DNA of 64,000 nucleotides, from assembly GCF_947623445.1 (NCBI RefSeq), contig NC_135240.1, positions 12,648,001 through 12,712,000 of the forward strand, in the 5' to 3' direction. Under the pieces are notes generated by a model, which saw only the letters and a program-made list of their open reading frames with translations, was not told the DNA's origin and ran no database searches. The stretch comes from Clavelina lepadiformis. Lineage: Eukaryota; Chordata; Ascidiacea; Aplousobranchia; Clavelinidae. Positions 25,668 to 38,431 of this stretch are shown here, in pieces. Position 1 is the first letter of the stretch; each line of letters opens with the position of its first letter. The position numbers and the translations under genes were made by a program.

Positions 25668-26222
25668 TTTTTCTTCTATCACATAACTCTTGAAAGAGTT
25701 TTTGCCGACGCAGATATCGTCTAATGATGACGTCATTCAAAGCTATGATATAAAACCTTGCCAGTGAGTTAAATGAACTGTTTTTACTTTACCTAATTGT
25801 TGTAAGTGCTGTAAATAGTTTTACTAATACAATACGTTTGTACAGTGTATGTATCTTTTCACAAGTAGTCTTGGAAGGATTCTCACTTTATTTTCCCGGT
25901 ATTTTAACCAGGGTTGGTAAGGTAACTTTTGTGTAAACGTAAACAAACCGTTGTATAATCTAAATCTTCTATAATCTATAAATTACTTATAAGTTTATGG
26001 TATTTTGATGCCAATAGAATTAGTGCACATACCAGACAGCAGAGGTTGTACAAAAAGAGGGAGAGACCACTGAAACGAAAGTAGCTTAATTTAGGTCTCG
26101 CAGTTCCTTGTTAAAGTGAGGGCCAAGTTCAAAAACAAGTTGGGCTTAAATCGAAGAGTAGTTGCCAGTAAGTGCATTGAAGTGTAAAAAGTGCTAATCA
26201 GGAAAGTGTTGAAAACTCAAAA

Positions 26223-27057
26223 TGTTGCGCTTGGTGGAAGGACGATTCAACCCACGGTCGATTCAACCTACTGACGATTCAACCCACGGACGATTCAACC
26301 CAGGACGATTCAACTAGCGAATGATTCAACCAACAGACAATTCAATCAATGTACCACTCAACCACTGTTTATGTCTAGCGTCCTGCATGTAGGACACATA
26401 ATTAAAAGCGCATAACTTTATTTTCGCAGGATATATTGATGTAAACTGATTAGTGTAAGACGATAAATATGTTTCATACGAGTTTGAAACAGTTTTATTA
26501 AAATTAGCTTTTTTTGTTGTGGAATTAGGTAAAAACTATTCTCAAATTGTCCGATCTCCTGCTTCAAACTTCTTCGTGGGGGTCGTCATGCATACTTGTC
26601 AAAAAAAAGCTTATAAAGCTTTTTGTCTAATTGTAACAGAAAGATGAAGAAAAGTGAAATACACCATTGATAGAAGTTAGTTTAGAAAACAATTTTTGTA
26701 AGGTTTGACTTTCAATCGGCATGGAGACTTCAGTTTTGAATTCTATTCTAAATGGGCCTGCTCATTACAATGTTGTCGAAACATAAACTTGTTTTCATTT
26801 CTGTGCAAGATATGTATTCACATGGTAGTAAAAGCCTTATCAGTGCCTAATAACGTATTAGATAGATGTTCCTGTAAATAATGACACTATAGGTTTTTAC
26901 GCAATTTAATGGAACAAACGACCGTTGTGTGAAACTTCCGTGAGTTGAACTTTCCCTGGGTTGAATCGGCCGGGTTTAAGTCACCCGGGATTAGATCGTC
27001 CGAGGGTTGAATAATCTGTATGTCGAATCGTCCGGTCTTGAATCGTCCTGTGCGCTT
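26223..27057. mobile_element. Foldback element 2 with near-perfect 9 bp target duplication
   Basis: The element is 26233-27048. The left flank TGTTGCGCTT and right flank TGTGCGCTT differ by one inserted base. The left arm starts GGTGGAAGGACGATTCAACC and holds about seven degenerate 15-16 bp units with consensus near GACGATTCAACCCACG (to about 26365). The right arm (about 26935-27048) holds the complementary units, such as GGTTGAATCG, and ends in TCGTCC. No ORF of note lies in the 570 bp interior. Confidence 0.8.
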
Positions 27058-27147
27058 TTACGCATCAAAATGAAATGTTTTCTCAAGAATGTACGTGCTC
27101 TAAAGTCTAAGCGACGCTTTTACGCACAAATTCTCTCAGAACTGTGC

Positions 27148-27398
27148 GGAGCGAAAGTTAGGATGCTAACCGTTGTGGTTATAGCACAATAAAACACATG
27201 CTTACGAACAATTAACGAGCAGGAAAAAGTGGACAAATCCAAGGGTTTAAAACATGCAAGATCAATAACAGAGTTGTGCTAAATGATGGTAGGTTAGCAT
27301 GGCAACCAAACCCACAAAATAGTTCCTAACCTGAACGAATTTAAAACCAACAAATCGCAAACCACTACACAATTAAAAGATGTAGAGAACATGTTCCC
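27148..27398. repeat. Dispersed repeat family R1, copy 1
   Basis: About 250 bp matching 60042-60302 in the same orientation, sharing TTAGGATGCTAACCGTTGT, TATAGCACAATAAAACACAT and GATGTAGAG(A/G)ACATGTTCCC. No inverted ends or tRNA-like box was recognised, so the class is unknown. Confidence 0.75.
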
Positions 27399-29645
27399 AC
27401 GTTGAATTCGTAATATTTACGAGTTTTTTGGTGTAGACCACCGTTAAGCCTACTGCAAATGGTATAACCTACCTCGTTAAAAACATATGTTGTTTCCTAA
27501 CCTAATTTTTCATGAAGAAAAAATGAGGAAACTCCATTAGCTTTATCTGTTGCGTGAATAATCGCAGAATATTGGCTTGGTGAGGAGACAATATTAATCA
27601 CGCCATGCAGTTAGCAACACGTTTCCTACAACAACTTGTTTTAAGTTTCACCAGATAGAGCCTTGTAGGTTACTGCAGCCTACCGCTTACTGGTATATTT
27701 TTTCGGCAGGTTTTTCGCTAGAAGTAAAACCTACCATTAACCCAGCTAAAAAAATTGTTCCGAACTGCAATGTAATAATTATACCTTTTATAGCAATTGT
27801 AATGATGTTCTTTCAGGCTTAAGCTCTATTATTTTATTTTACATGGGAAATTTAGGCCAAAACGTTTTAAAAACTTTTCGTGCCCATCCGAGCAATCCAA
27901 AATACGTCAATGACTGATCTGATAAAAACTTAGTTCTTCTACTGTATTTCTTTAGGTGGGAAGTCGATTAAGCAGAAACTTAACTCAACATTTTCAAAAT
28001 TTCGAAAACTTCTAGTTTTACCAAAACCAAAAGCCAAATGGAAAACTATTGTTAATGCGAATGTCACATCTTGCCATCGGAAACAACATTGAGCCCATGT
28101 CTCCCCTCTTTAATCTTGCTTGGGGGGCCTATTACGTTACCAAGTTGGCGTTTCTATGTTACACAGAAAAAGTGGATAAAAAAAACTGTAGCCCGTTACT
28201 TATGTAGAAAAGTTAAAAGCACTTCTAAATATGTTGTTTTTTCGTTTTTTCGCTACGGATTTAGCCAATAAAATAGTGGCTGCAAAAAACTTTATAACGT
28301 TGAAATAAATGTTTTTTACGAGGGACTGGTTTGCAAATATCTTAAAAACACAACAAAGCTATACTTATTCGGTACAAATCGTCTTTTCTTTCATTATTTT
28401 TGTGTTTATATGTTCACCAACATTTGGCGGTTCTACGACAGTGCGAGCAGTTTTTCTTTGCTTGCCAGCGCTCTTTCACCGTATTCGTACACCGAATACA
28501 TCAATGGGTCAGCAGCGTTTTGGTGACTTGGGCTGTTAATGGCATTATAAAGAAAGATTTAGCAAATAAAGTTACTTATGAAGTTTTTAAATAGGTTCAA
28601 CAAAAAATAGAAACAAAAACATTCTCTTGATCTGAGCGACATGGCGACAATCTTTGTGATAACAATATGGTGTCAATGCGTTAACATTTCGCAATAATTG
28701 TTTTTGAGCAACTTATGCAATCTTAAACTATACGCTACCGTATTTTGTGATGTGTATTACGAAACGGCTTTCTTACTTTTGACGTATGATTTATGCTTTG
28801 TTTTTTATATTGGTGTAATTGAAATTTTGCTTGTTTGTGATGCTAACGCTGCAATTACAGAAAAACATTCTATTTTGTAGGTTATTTTTTTGATTTTCAC
28901 GAAACCTTTTTCCAATTTAGACTAAGTGACTGTAAAAGCTGTTGCAATTACAAAGATTAATAGCTTACCATTTCAGTGTGCGTTAACACTAAACTTGTGC
29001 CCCTTTGTAAATTTCGTGTGCCCTCTCTTAAATTGAATGCTAGCTACGGTCGTTCTTAAACATGGTAATGATTCGTCTTCTTTCGACCTCCGGTTACTGA
29101 GCTTGTCTGTGTGCAATTTCTGGTAAATATATTTTTATTTTTGTCGTTTTAATTGAGTCTTTCCCGCCCGTAGGCGCCATCAAGAAATTTTTGTAAGCGT
29201 AGGCAAAGGTCGTGATTTCTGTTTTTATTAACTTAATCAAAGTTTAGTTCTTTACAAAACACGGCCAAAGCTTTTGAACCTGACCTAATTTAACAACAAT
29301 TTATTCTTTAAAGCAAAATTGCAAAAAACATTTAACTTTTCTGCTGAAAAAAATAAAAATTTAATAAGTTACTTCTTAAGGAAGGAGGCATTGGCAAGCG
29401 CCCATGCCAATTTGTTCTCGAGGACTGCTGTATAGAAGTTAACGTCGTTCGTGACTTGTATTCAAGTGACCGCATAGTATGATCTTGCATGACTAATAAA
29501 GAGAAATCAAAAGTCATGTCAAAATACATTCAATATAATTTACCAACATGAAGAGGTTTCCAGTAAAACATTTCATAGTTATTTGTGCATGATTTTTTTT
29601 ATAAATATACTTTACGGTCATTGGATTGCCCAAAACGTTTATACG

Positions 29646-29992
29646 AATTTGTTTTGCTGACTCATATTGCTTGGTCATTACAGCGCATTGATCGTCTGGG
29701 ACAGGCGCACTTCACAGCTTACGCCTAAGGCATCATTTTTGGAGTGGTTTGACGTTTGTAACGCAACTACAATGCCGGCTGCCGCATACGTCACTTCAAG
29801 CACGGGGATAAAACCAAGTTAACAAGTTAGGACTTTGCTATGTGTTAGTTAACCAGCATTTTAGTGACAGTTCTATGTCACGATAGACGATGACTCTGTT
29901 TTTCTCAGCCAAACTGTTTTTGGTGTAAGATGACATATCAATTATATATGTGACTCCCCTGTGTGATGTGTCCCTTGATTGGTTGGCACAGT
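29646..29992. repeat. Direct terminal repeat, left copy (347 bp)
   Basis: Nearly identical to 32164-32531 in the same orientation. Only a few substitutions and one block indel (about 25 bp, absent here after GGACTTTGCTAT) distinguish them. The shared segment runs from AATTTGTTTTGCTGACTC to GATTGGTTGGCACAGT, and can be framed as TG...CA like an LTR. The similarity suggests a recent duplication or insertion. Confidence 0.8.
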
Positions 29993-30337
29993 GGGGCGGA
30001 GTCCAAACCGAAAGAGCGGATGCTGCAACCTGCTGTTTTCCACTAGCGCCCTGCTATTGGTTGCTGCTCAATGATTGACAGGCTGCTGTTGGTCACGTAG
30101 CACCCAGGCTGCTGACCGTGACGTAACCGACAGAAGCCCTCCCATTGTTGGAGTAGTAGTACTCTGCTACGATTATTAGAAAAAAAGTGCACAAAAGAAT
30201 TTATTATATTCATTTAAGTACTCAAAGTGTAATTTATATTAACAAAGTAGCCTACGGATATTGCAGCACACATTGATTGGCTGATAGTATCTTTATTTTG
30301 CAGTATTGTTTATTTTGTCCCTTAATTGACTGTAGGA

Positions 30338-30412
30338 CAGGGGTGTCCAACCTTTTTGGCCAAAGGGCCACATGCGATTTACGAATGATTGCGCGGGCCA
30401 CTTGAGTGTTTA
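30338..30412. mobile_element. Single end of a hAT-like element
   Basis: CAGGGGTGTCCAACC followed by a GGCC-rich stretch resembles the terminal sequence of many hAT elements. I found no matching opposite end, so this is a fragment at most. Confidence 0.4.
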
Positions 30413-31169
30413 CTGCTAATTTCTAATTAAACCTCTCACACCAAAATTCTAATCTTATAAATACGTAGGTCCTTTTTACAATTATAAGAACAATAAACAT
30501 ACCAAGATATAGTAAATTCAACAAAGTTTTTACTACACGTCGACATTTCAGTGTGAAGTTTGGCACTGTTTTTGTCTAACAAGTTTGGCAATATTCGGTG
30601 AGTTGAATCGGTTAATTTACAATTGACTGGAAACATGCCGATTCTCAATGGTGGAAGTAAAAAAAGAAGCTTGTGACCACTGGACCTGGACTTGACCGGA
30701 AAAAGACCCAGTAGTAGTCAAAGTTGTCGTCTTTGCTGTAATAACTGGCACACCTGAACTAGGGTTTATAACATGCAAACCCATGGAAGAGTGTTTAGCA
30801 GATTAGTTTTAAAGATCAGGATCACTGAATATTTTTCAATCTAAAAGATAAACAATTATGTATGCATTCTGTTTGCCTATAGCCCTATAACAACAACAAC
30901 AAAGTAACTAAACTTATATCCTTTTGATACCTGGCATTGAGGGTATGACCCTTCCACGTTGGTCATAATATATGTCGGGAAAAGATGTCTTAATTTTTTT
31001 ATGTAATTTGCATTAATTTCTTCATTCTACAAATGAATGGATAATCGGCTAATAAACATGAAATTAACCATATCCATGCCACAGAATGAACACTTTAAAA
31101 GAAATGATCACACCTATTGCACCCCACCACTACAAACCTAATTATAAACATGACTAATTTTTGCCATGT

Positions 31170-31252
31170 TACTCAAAAAGTATTGTACTAAGTACTGTAT
31201 TGTACTGCACTGTATTGTACTATGTAGGCTACTAAGTATTGTAAGTACTAAC
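31170..31252. repeat. Degenerate GTACT/TATTGTACT short tandem repeat
   Basis: Repeated variants of AGTATTGTACT, CTGTATTGTACT and ACTAAGTATTGTA run through about 80 bp. It looks like a decayed microsatellite. Confidence 0.5.
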
Positions 31253-31521
31253 TAAATGTGTCTCTGCACAGCTACATACCGGATATTCCGAAATTTGCAG
31301 CCTCAGCAACACCATAGCTGTATAGGCATCTTCTAACAACATTCTCATTTCAGCCTATACCTATATAAGAAACCATATTTTTCGCTCCCAACAGTCAACG
31401 GCGAAAAACAAACAATATAAAAAATAAAGGCTGCCGCACTCTTTCCTATTGGGCACAAACCAATAGCTGGATATTATTTGAAAACGAATTGTCCTTTTGA
31501 TTACGAGTTACGACCCTGCCT

Positions 31522-31989
31522 CTCTAAACCCGTGGTTCCCAACCTTTTTTGGTGTCGGGGCCGAATTTCAAACTTCAGAGTACGTATGGAGCCGCATGAA
31601 AACACTCAAGTAATTATAACAAAATTTTTAAAGCATGAAAGCATGTACTAACTAACCAATAGCAACACTAACAAGAAAAATAACACAAATCCATTTAATG
31701 TCCAACTTGGCATTGGCTTTGAGCTTTAACAAGTTTGTCAAAGCGGGGCGCAATTGCAGAGGATGCAGTATGCAGTAGCTGCTTGAAGTGGTCATCGGTC
31801 AACCGATTGCGATATTTATTTTTGATTCTGATCATTTTGCTGAAAACTGACTTTTTTTGACAAGTCAAAAAATAATCGCCCTACTTATTTTAAATCGATT
31901 TTTTTATATTTTTTGTGGGATTTTCAAGGGTCAATGGGAGCCGCAAGAAGGCTAGCTTGGAGCCGCGGTTGGGAATCACTGCTCTAAAC
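31522..31989. mobile_element. hAT-like non-autonomous element with perfect 8 bp target duplication
   Basis: The element is 31530-31981 (452 bp), flanked by CTCTAAAC at 31522-31529 and 31982-31989. The left end is CCGTGGTTCCCAACC and the right end, reverse complemented, is CAGTGATTCCCAACC. An 8 bp duplication and these ends are diagnostic of the hAT superfamily. No transposase frame is present. It sits inside the structure bounded by the direct repeats and so inserted after it. Confidence 0.85.
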
Positions 31990-32163
31990 CATTAACCACC
32001 AACTTTTTGAAGTCACCAACAGCAGGGTGGTATACCGATCGGCAACCACGTGACATCACTGATAGCAGGGTGCTGATGAAAAACAGGAGGCTGCCATTGG
32101 TGACGCCACAAAGACATTTCAGCATGTGCTCAGTAAGAACACCTATTGCAAACCTATTATCTA

Positions 32164-32531
32164 AATTTGTTTTGCTGACTCATATTGCTTGGTCATTACA
32201 GCGCATTGATCATCTGGGACAGGCGCACTTCACAACTTACGCCTAAGGCATCATTTTTGGAGTGGTTTGACGTTTGTAACGCAACTACAATGCCGGCTGC
32301 CGCATACGTCACTTCAAGCACGGGGATAAAACCAAGTTAACAAGTTAGGACTTTGCTATATGTCGGTTTCAAAACTGTTAACACCGTTAACCAGCATTTT
32401 AGTGACAGTTCTATGTCACGATAGACGATGACTCTCTGTTTTTCTCAGCCAAACTGTTTTGACGTAAGATGACTTATCAATTATATATGTGACTCCCCTG
32501 TGTGATGTGTCCCTTGATTGGTTGGCACAGT
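32164..32531. repeat. Direct terminal repeat, right copy (368 bp)
   Basis: Partner of 29646-29992. It carries the additional block TCGGTTTCAAAACTG near 32363. The frame that begins at 32007 and runs into this copy is not a gene. Confidence 0.8.
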
Positions 32532-33383
32532 AGTGAAATCTTTTTGCTTAGTCATTGTTATGCAACTTCTTTTTTTGCTTTCTCAATTGGCAAATCGGGC
32601 GGCAGTTGGCCTACATCTGGTAAGCTTATTACTTCTAAACTTAGAGCGGTAATTTCCAGATTACAAATGTTTTAGCTGATTGGAGATTCAAAGTTACACG
32701 GAATAATAATGACGGTGGGTTATTGTACAACTAAAATGCTTAGTTTAGCACGACAGTAAAACGTGATCGTGCTTAAGAGAGCAATAAAGCCTGATTGTTG
32801 CCAAAAGGACAATTTCTAAATTTAGAGTGATAAAAATTTCATTATTCGAGATGGAGATGATACTTGATATAAATAACGTTCATGGCGGGATTTTGTTTAG
32901 TTTTTTCAAGCTAGTCTGTCAATATCTCTGATTTGATGAACATACAATGTATGCATATTTGATAGACTATGCTTGTTAGTTGCCTGATGGAAGCCTGGAA
33001 GGTGTGCTACAGTAGACCCTCCTCGATTATAGTCTGTGTTTTTCACTTTAAGCTTTTTAACCAGAATGCAGACGCAGTTAAAATACAGGCAAGCACTGTA
33101 TTATTTATCATTTTGTAATATTCTTGAATACTATTAACTGCCAAGTGGTAGTACGAGACTACAGGATAACTGAGGTGACAAATGCACAACATGTTAGAAA
33201 AAATGGTTTGTATGTAATTATATTCTCCTGTTCGTGACTTTCTTCAGTTAAGAAATATTCAGTGTGTATATAACTTATATCTGAAACCAAAATTAATCGA
33301 TGTATATTTCACTTTTCAAGGTCGCTTTTATAAGCTTTGCTTCAATTAATAAGTTAGTACTGGTACTTAAATTACAACTGAAA

Positions 33384-36300
33384 ATGACTGACAAGCGTGA
33401 TAAAGCTACAAACCAGATTGCAGAACATGCTGCTGCTACTAAGGTATGTTGGAGAAAAGCTGCCAAAATTGATACTTCTCACTACAAATTAACTGAAATG
33501 CAATTTTTTACCATATTTTTGGTGTTTGTTCACAATTGCATTTCCAGGATGGTGGTGACTTGATGACATCTACTGGTGCTCCTATATCTGACAAACTGAA
33601 CAGTATGACAATAGGACCCCGTGGACCACTGCTTACGCAGGTATTTCAGATTATTTAATCAAGCATACTTTGCAATCATTTTTATGATAATTCTTGATGC
33701 ATTCCGTAACCACTTGTACCTGTTCATGTAGGATTTTACTTTCACTGATGAAATGGCTCATTTCAATAGAGAGCGCATTCCTGAGAGAGTGGTTCATGCC
33801 AAAGGGGCTGGTAAGTTAAAGACATTTCTACTTTTTCCACACAGTTATAAGCTGTTCAAACATAAGTCGCATATAACTTCTTTAACGTTTATGTTGTTTG
33901 CAGAGCACCAACCTATAACAGAGCTCTTCTGTTGTCTAATATTCAGGGTGGGCTGTGTTAGTTGTATTGAAAATTTATGATGTTTTCAGGTGCAAAGGGA
34001 TATTTTGAGGTGACACATGACATCAGCAATTTCTGCAAGGCTAAAATCTTTGAACACATTGGGAAGAAGACTCCTTTAGCAATTCGATTTTCTACTGTTG
34101 GTTGGTGATTTTTCATGACTTTTACATATAAATACCATACACTACATATAAATACAATGTCTTGTTTTGCCGCCCACACCCAACCCATTTCAACCCAGTT
34201 TTGTTGTCACAGGTGGCGAGTCTGGTAGTGCTGACACTGCTCGTGATCCTCGCGGGTTTGCTGTGAAATTCTATACTGAAGATGGAAACTGGGATTTGGT
34301 TGGCAACAACACCCCCATTTTCTTCATTAGAGATCCAATATTTGTAAGCCATGGTCATACGTTTGCATGGTTAATGTCAAAATATTTTGATTTAATAAAA
34401 TATTGTATTAAGTGTGAGGGTAAAGAATATTGGGATTTTTACAGTTCCCATCATTCATCCACACTCAAAAGAGGAATCCTCAGACCCATTTGAAGGATCC
34501 CGATATGTTCTGGGATTTTATTTCTTTGCGTCCAGAAACAACTCACCAGGTTTGTTTAACTTTCTTCAGGTTTTTTTTCATTCTGCTTCGTTTGTTATCA
34601 GTTTTTTTTAACTCCTTTATTAGATTCAAAAAATATGTTGCTTTTAGGTGTCATTTTTGTTCAGTGACAGAGGAACACCAGATGGTTACCGTAAAATGAA
34701 TGGATATGGAAGCCACACATTCAAGATGGTAAATGCTGATGGTGAAGCTGTATATTGCAAGTTCCACATGAAGGTCTGTTGCTCAGTTATCCGCTTGCAA
34801 TCTACATAAAATTTGTTGTAGTTGGTTGAATTAAATTCATTGTGGTCTGTTGGAATAAATAAATTCTTTAAACCCTGTATAAATAAAATTTCAATACGTT
34901 TTCAGTTAACGATTTTTATCTGTTTTATTCCATGGCAGACGGATCAAGGGATCAAGAACTTTATGGCAGATGAAGCAGACAGCCTTTCTGCCACTGATCC
35001 TGATTATGCAATTCGGGACTTGTACAATGCTATCGCCAACAAGAATTACCCAAGCTGGACAATGAAAATTCAAGTTGGTTTTTATAAAAAGTTTTGAGCT
35101 TGTTTGAACAAACATTTGTTGTTAAACAGTAGTGGTTCCTCGAAAGCTTTTTGCTAACGACAAGTGGTTCTTGGAACCAAGTGTGTAGATGAATCATAGT
35201 ATTTGCATGTTATGTAAAGACTAATACTTCCTAGTAATCCCAGTAAGTTTATATCACTTTTTGATTTTTACAGGTGATGACATTCGAGCAAGCAGAAAAG
35301 TTCAAATGGAATCCATTTGACCTTACCAAGGTAACATGCCAGGCCTGCAAGCTTTCAAACTTTGTTTGATTATTGGTTAATTTTTTCCTAGGATAGCTTT
35401 TACTAGGCTGAGTGTGAAAAGGCTTTTGTTGACATGGCCTTATTGCTTTCAAACATAAAACAGCCCTCTCGTCAAATGGAAGAGGTCCTTTTTTGTTAAA
35501 ATACTTCGCTATATACATTACTTGTTTGTGAGATGTAGATGTCTTATTATCTGAAGAAAATTAAGCTGTGCTTTTCATAATTCAGCAATATTACAACAAG
35601 TTGAACTAAATGAACCAAATACATGATGTCCAGGCTCAATACAAACACATTGAACACAAACGCATTTGAATATTATAATGTAGACAGAAATATCACAATG
35701 ATTCAGCGAAGTTGAAATATAAAAGCATGTCTTTTTCTTCGTGGGCACTTCTTTACTAATAATTAAACTTAAGCAATGATGTATGTCTTGTTTAAGAGGA
35801 CTGCCTTCGCTGGTCATAATATGCTAACGGAACATTTCATACAATGACATAAAAGCCATCAAAAAATTTATACGATGTCATGATTCTTACAAATGTGCTA
35901 GTACGGCTAGCTCGCTGTCGCTGACCACTGTAAAATTTGTCTCTTATAAGTCATAAACAACTTCGGCTATTCTTAATTTCAGATATGGCCACAAGCTGAT
36001 TTCCCTCTCATCCAAGTTGGGAAGTTAGTCTTGAACGAGAACCCATCCAACTATTTTGCTGATGTGGAACAGATCGCTTTTTCCCCTTCCCACATGGTGC
36101 CTGGTATTGAAGCCAGTCCTGATAAAATGTTACAGGTGGGTACTTGTGATAATACTAAAGTGAACTGTACTTCGTATTGTTTATCCTTATAGTCCAACCC
36201 TTTCCTGTAGCATATTTTCTCTTTCTTGAAACCACAGTAAATTAACATGTTTTACGTGGCGTTTATGTCATTAATATGTGCAGGTTTCCATCTTAACAGT

Positions 36301-38431
36301 CAGTTTCCTATTACAGGAAGATAATTATTTTGTAACAGAATTCGTTTTCTGCTAACAAAGTCGACTGTGTAAACAGATTAATTGCGGTTTTCTGTATATC
36401 AAGAACAGAAAATTTTTGCTGCTGGGCTTGCTCGAAGCAATGACTCGGCTTATTTATAGTCGTTTATTTAAGGCAAAACGTGTTTTTATTCATTTCCCGG
36501 CCACCTGTAGTCGAAATACCCTACTTAAAAAAACAATTTGATAGTACAACCCATAGAGCGTAATCTGTAATGTCATGTAACACTTTATAAACCAAGGTCA
36601 CGAAAAGCCGTCAGTAAGTAGGTACGTCTAAACGGGTACGTCAGTAAGTAGGTTCTGAGTCATTCTGAATTTGAGTTTCTTGCTTCCAGGGCCGCCTTTT
36701 CTCTTATCCCGATACTCATCGTCATCGTCTTGGTAGCAATTACATGCAGATTCCAGTCAACTGTCCATACCGAGTCAAAGACTCCAAAGTCACCAATTAC
36801 CAGCGTGATGGCCCGCAGTGCGTGACTGACAATCAAAGTGCGGTTTGTTATTAACTTCTGTTTCATGCACGACTGAACTGTTTTGTTTTTTTTTGGCTAA
36901 AATTAATGAAATATGAGCAGTACAAAGGTTATACATAACCGTCAACTCATATTCCATGCTTTCGTTACAGTAATTTAAAACGAAACACGTGATTAAGGCT
37001 CAGAAATCTCGTAATTTTGTAAGCTGTGGTTTGTTTTGCAGAAGGTGCGCCCAACTATTACCCGAACAGCTTCAGCGGTCCAAAGGATGGAAACGCACTT
37101 GGTGGAAAGGCGAAAGCCCATCGATGCGAACACGCATTGAAGGTGTCCAGTGAATGCAAACGCTGGAATTCGGCTGATGACGACAATTACAGTCAGGTAC
37201 ATTGCCGATAGGTTGCCTCTTGCTTGCTGCTCTATGTACTTGAGTCGGTTTAAATCTAACTGGTGCAAGACCCTAACAATTAGTTTTATGGGGTTGCGCG
37301 AAGGTTGGGCTATGTTTGCATAAAGCTCACGACACTGTTGTTTGTGCAAACTTTAGCCGTCCTGTCGCAACTATAGTCGGTTAAATATTAATTTGGACCA
37401 GGCAGACTTTTCTGTAAATTTTCTTCAAAGGAACGTGCACGCATAATTCCGCTCGGCTTCAGGTTCTTGACTGACTCAACCGTTGTATTTATAATAAAAT
37501 ATATTACGAATTTTAGATCAGTTTCCTGAAGCTGCGGCTTCGCATTAAGAAATTACAATTAGGGGAATTATTAATAATTAATTAATTACATTGGTCGACA
37601 ACCTAACTTATTTTTTAACGGTTTTACTGTTCGTAATTTCCTGATTAAATGGAAAGGCTGAAACGCATTGGAATAATAATTTTAACGGTACATAGTAATG
37701 CCATTCATGCGTTAACAGCGAAAAATGATAACCCAAAGTAGAGATACAAAAGTTACGTTGACTCCAGGCAAACCATGCAAATGTTGGCGCAGATATTATG
37801 TTTACCTTCTAAACGACGTATTGGTCGTTTATATTTTAATGGTTGCAACTTTACAAAAATTTAAGAATTGCACTTACCTCTTTTGAAAAGGGTTATAATG
37901 TGATATTTAACCCCGTCACTGAATTACGAAACCAAGTCCATTATTACGTAATAGTTAGTATTACATATGTAATAGTAAAAATAATGCAAAGGGTTTTAGT
38001 TCTAGTCTTCAAAACTCACGATGAAAATTGTATGATTTATAAGTTTATTTAATGAAAAACAATAACGGCCCATACGCAATCCATGCACATTAGTATCATC
38101 TTCGTTCAGGTTACCGACTTCTGGAACAATGTCTTGAATGACGAAGAACGAAAACGTCTTGCCGAAAATATTGGCAACCATCTGAAGAACGCTCAACCGT
38201 TCCTTCAGAAGAGAACTGTAAGATTTTCGTTTTTTGCGTTAATTTTAATACTCTCTCCTGTCAATGCTTGATAATATTACTCATATTTAAATTTCTAAAA
38301 AAATTACCGTTATTGTTTGTTAGCTCATCGTATTATCTTCGACCTTTTAGGTCGGCAACTTCTCTCAGGTTCATCCCAGATTGGGGGCGATGATCCAGGC
38401 CGTTCTGGACAAAGCCTGCTCGAGCCTGTAA
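33384..38431 (+). CDS. CAT: Catalase
   Basis: Heme enzyme that breaks hydrogen peroxide into water and oxygen, normally in peroxisomes. Exons: 33384-33443, 33548-33640, 33732-33810, 33990-34100, 34213-34343, 34445-34549, 34648-34773, 34939-35073, 35274-35330, 35983-36135, 36690-36837, 37042-37196, 38110-38217 and 38351-38431. Phases agree and give 513 residues (human 527). The active-site histidine lies in [13 protein letters not shown] (exon 3), the catalytic asparagine in the exon 5 region around [11 protein letters not shown], and the proximal heme tyrosine in [14 protein letters not shown] (exon 11). NADPH-region residues also look conserved. The C-terminus is ...DKACSSL, shorter than in vertebrates; final SSL resembles a non-canonical peroxisomal signal. 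The start is the first ATG in frame before the aligned N-terminus. Confidence 0.96.
36606..36656. repeat. Short duplication in catalase intron 10
   Basis: The string GTCAGTAAGTAGGT occurs twice about 30 bp apart, with TACGTC between. It is a small tandem duplication without known role. Confidence 0.5.

Larger units (their letters stand above)
29993..32163. mobile_element. Interior of a possible non-autonomous LTR-like element
   Basis: About 2.2 kb between the direct repeats (1.7 kb without the nested hAT). No gag, protease or reverse transcriptase frame is visible. The sequence just after the left repeat, TGGGGCGGAGTCCAAACC, begins with TGG and its complement resembles a tRNA T-arm plus CCA end, so it is a possible primer site. 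No clear polypurine tract precedes the right repeat and no flanking duplication was found. A tandem segmental duplication is the main alternative. Confidence 0.35.
25214..33383. other. Repeat-dominated 8 kb intergenic region
   Basis: No gene was found. It contains foldback element 2, a dispersed repeat copy at 27148-27398, a structure with direct terminal repeats at 29646-32531 and hAT-like pieces within that. The intervals 27400-29640 and 32532-33383 look like unremarkable AT-rich sequence; the catalase promoter should lie in the last few hundred bases. Confidence 0.55.

Noticed and set aside
26241-26365. A CRISPR array
   Set aside because: The 15-16 bp units are degenerate, directly adjacent without unique spacers, and mirrored by an inverted array at 26935-27048 in animal nuclear DNA.
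32007-32246. 79-codon frame near the right direct repeat
   Set aside because: Its second half is repeat sequence and the first copy of the repeat at 29646 does not preserve a matching upstream frame.
29646-32531. A definite LTR retrotransposon
   Set aside because: No target-site duplication, polypurine tract or retroviral gene was found, so I only call it LTR-like.
33000-33060. A second pogo-like terminal sequence (CAGTAGACCCTCCTCG)
   Set aside because: I found no inverted partner or paired TA flanks nearby.
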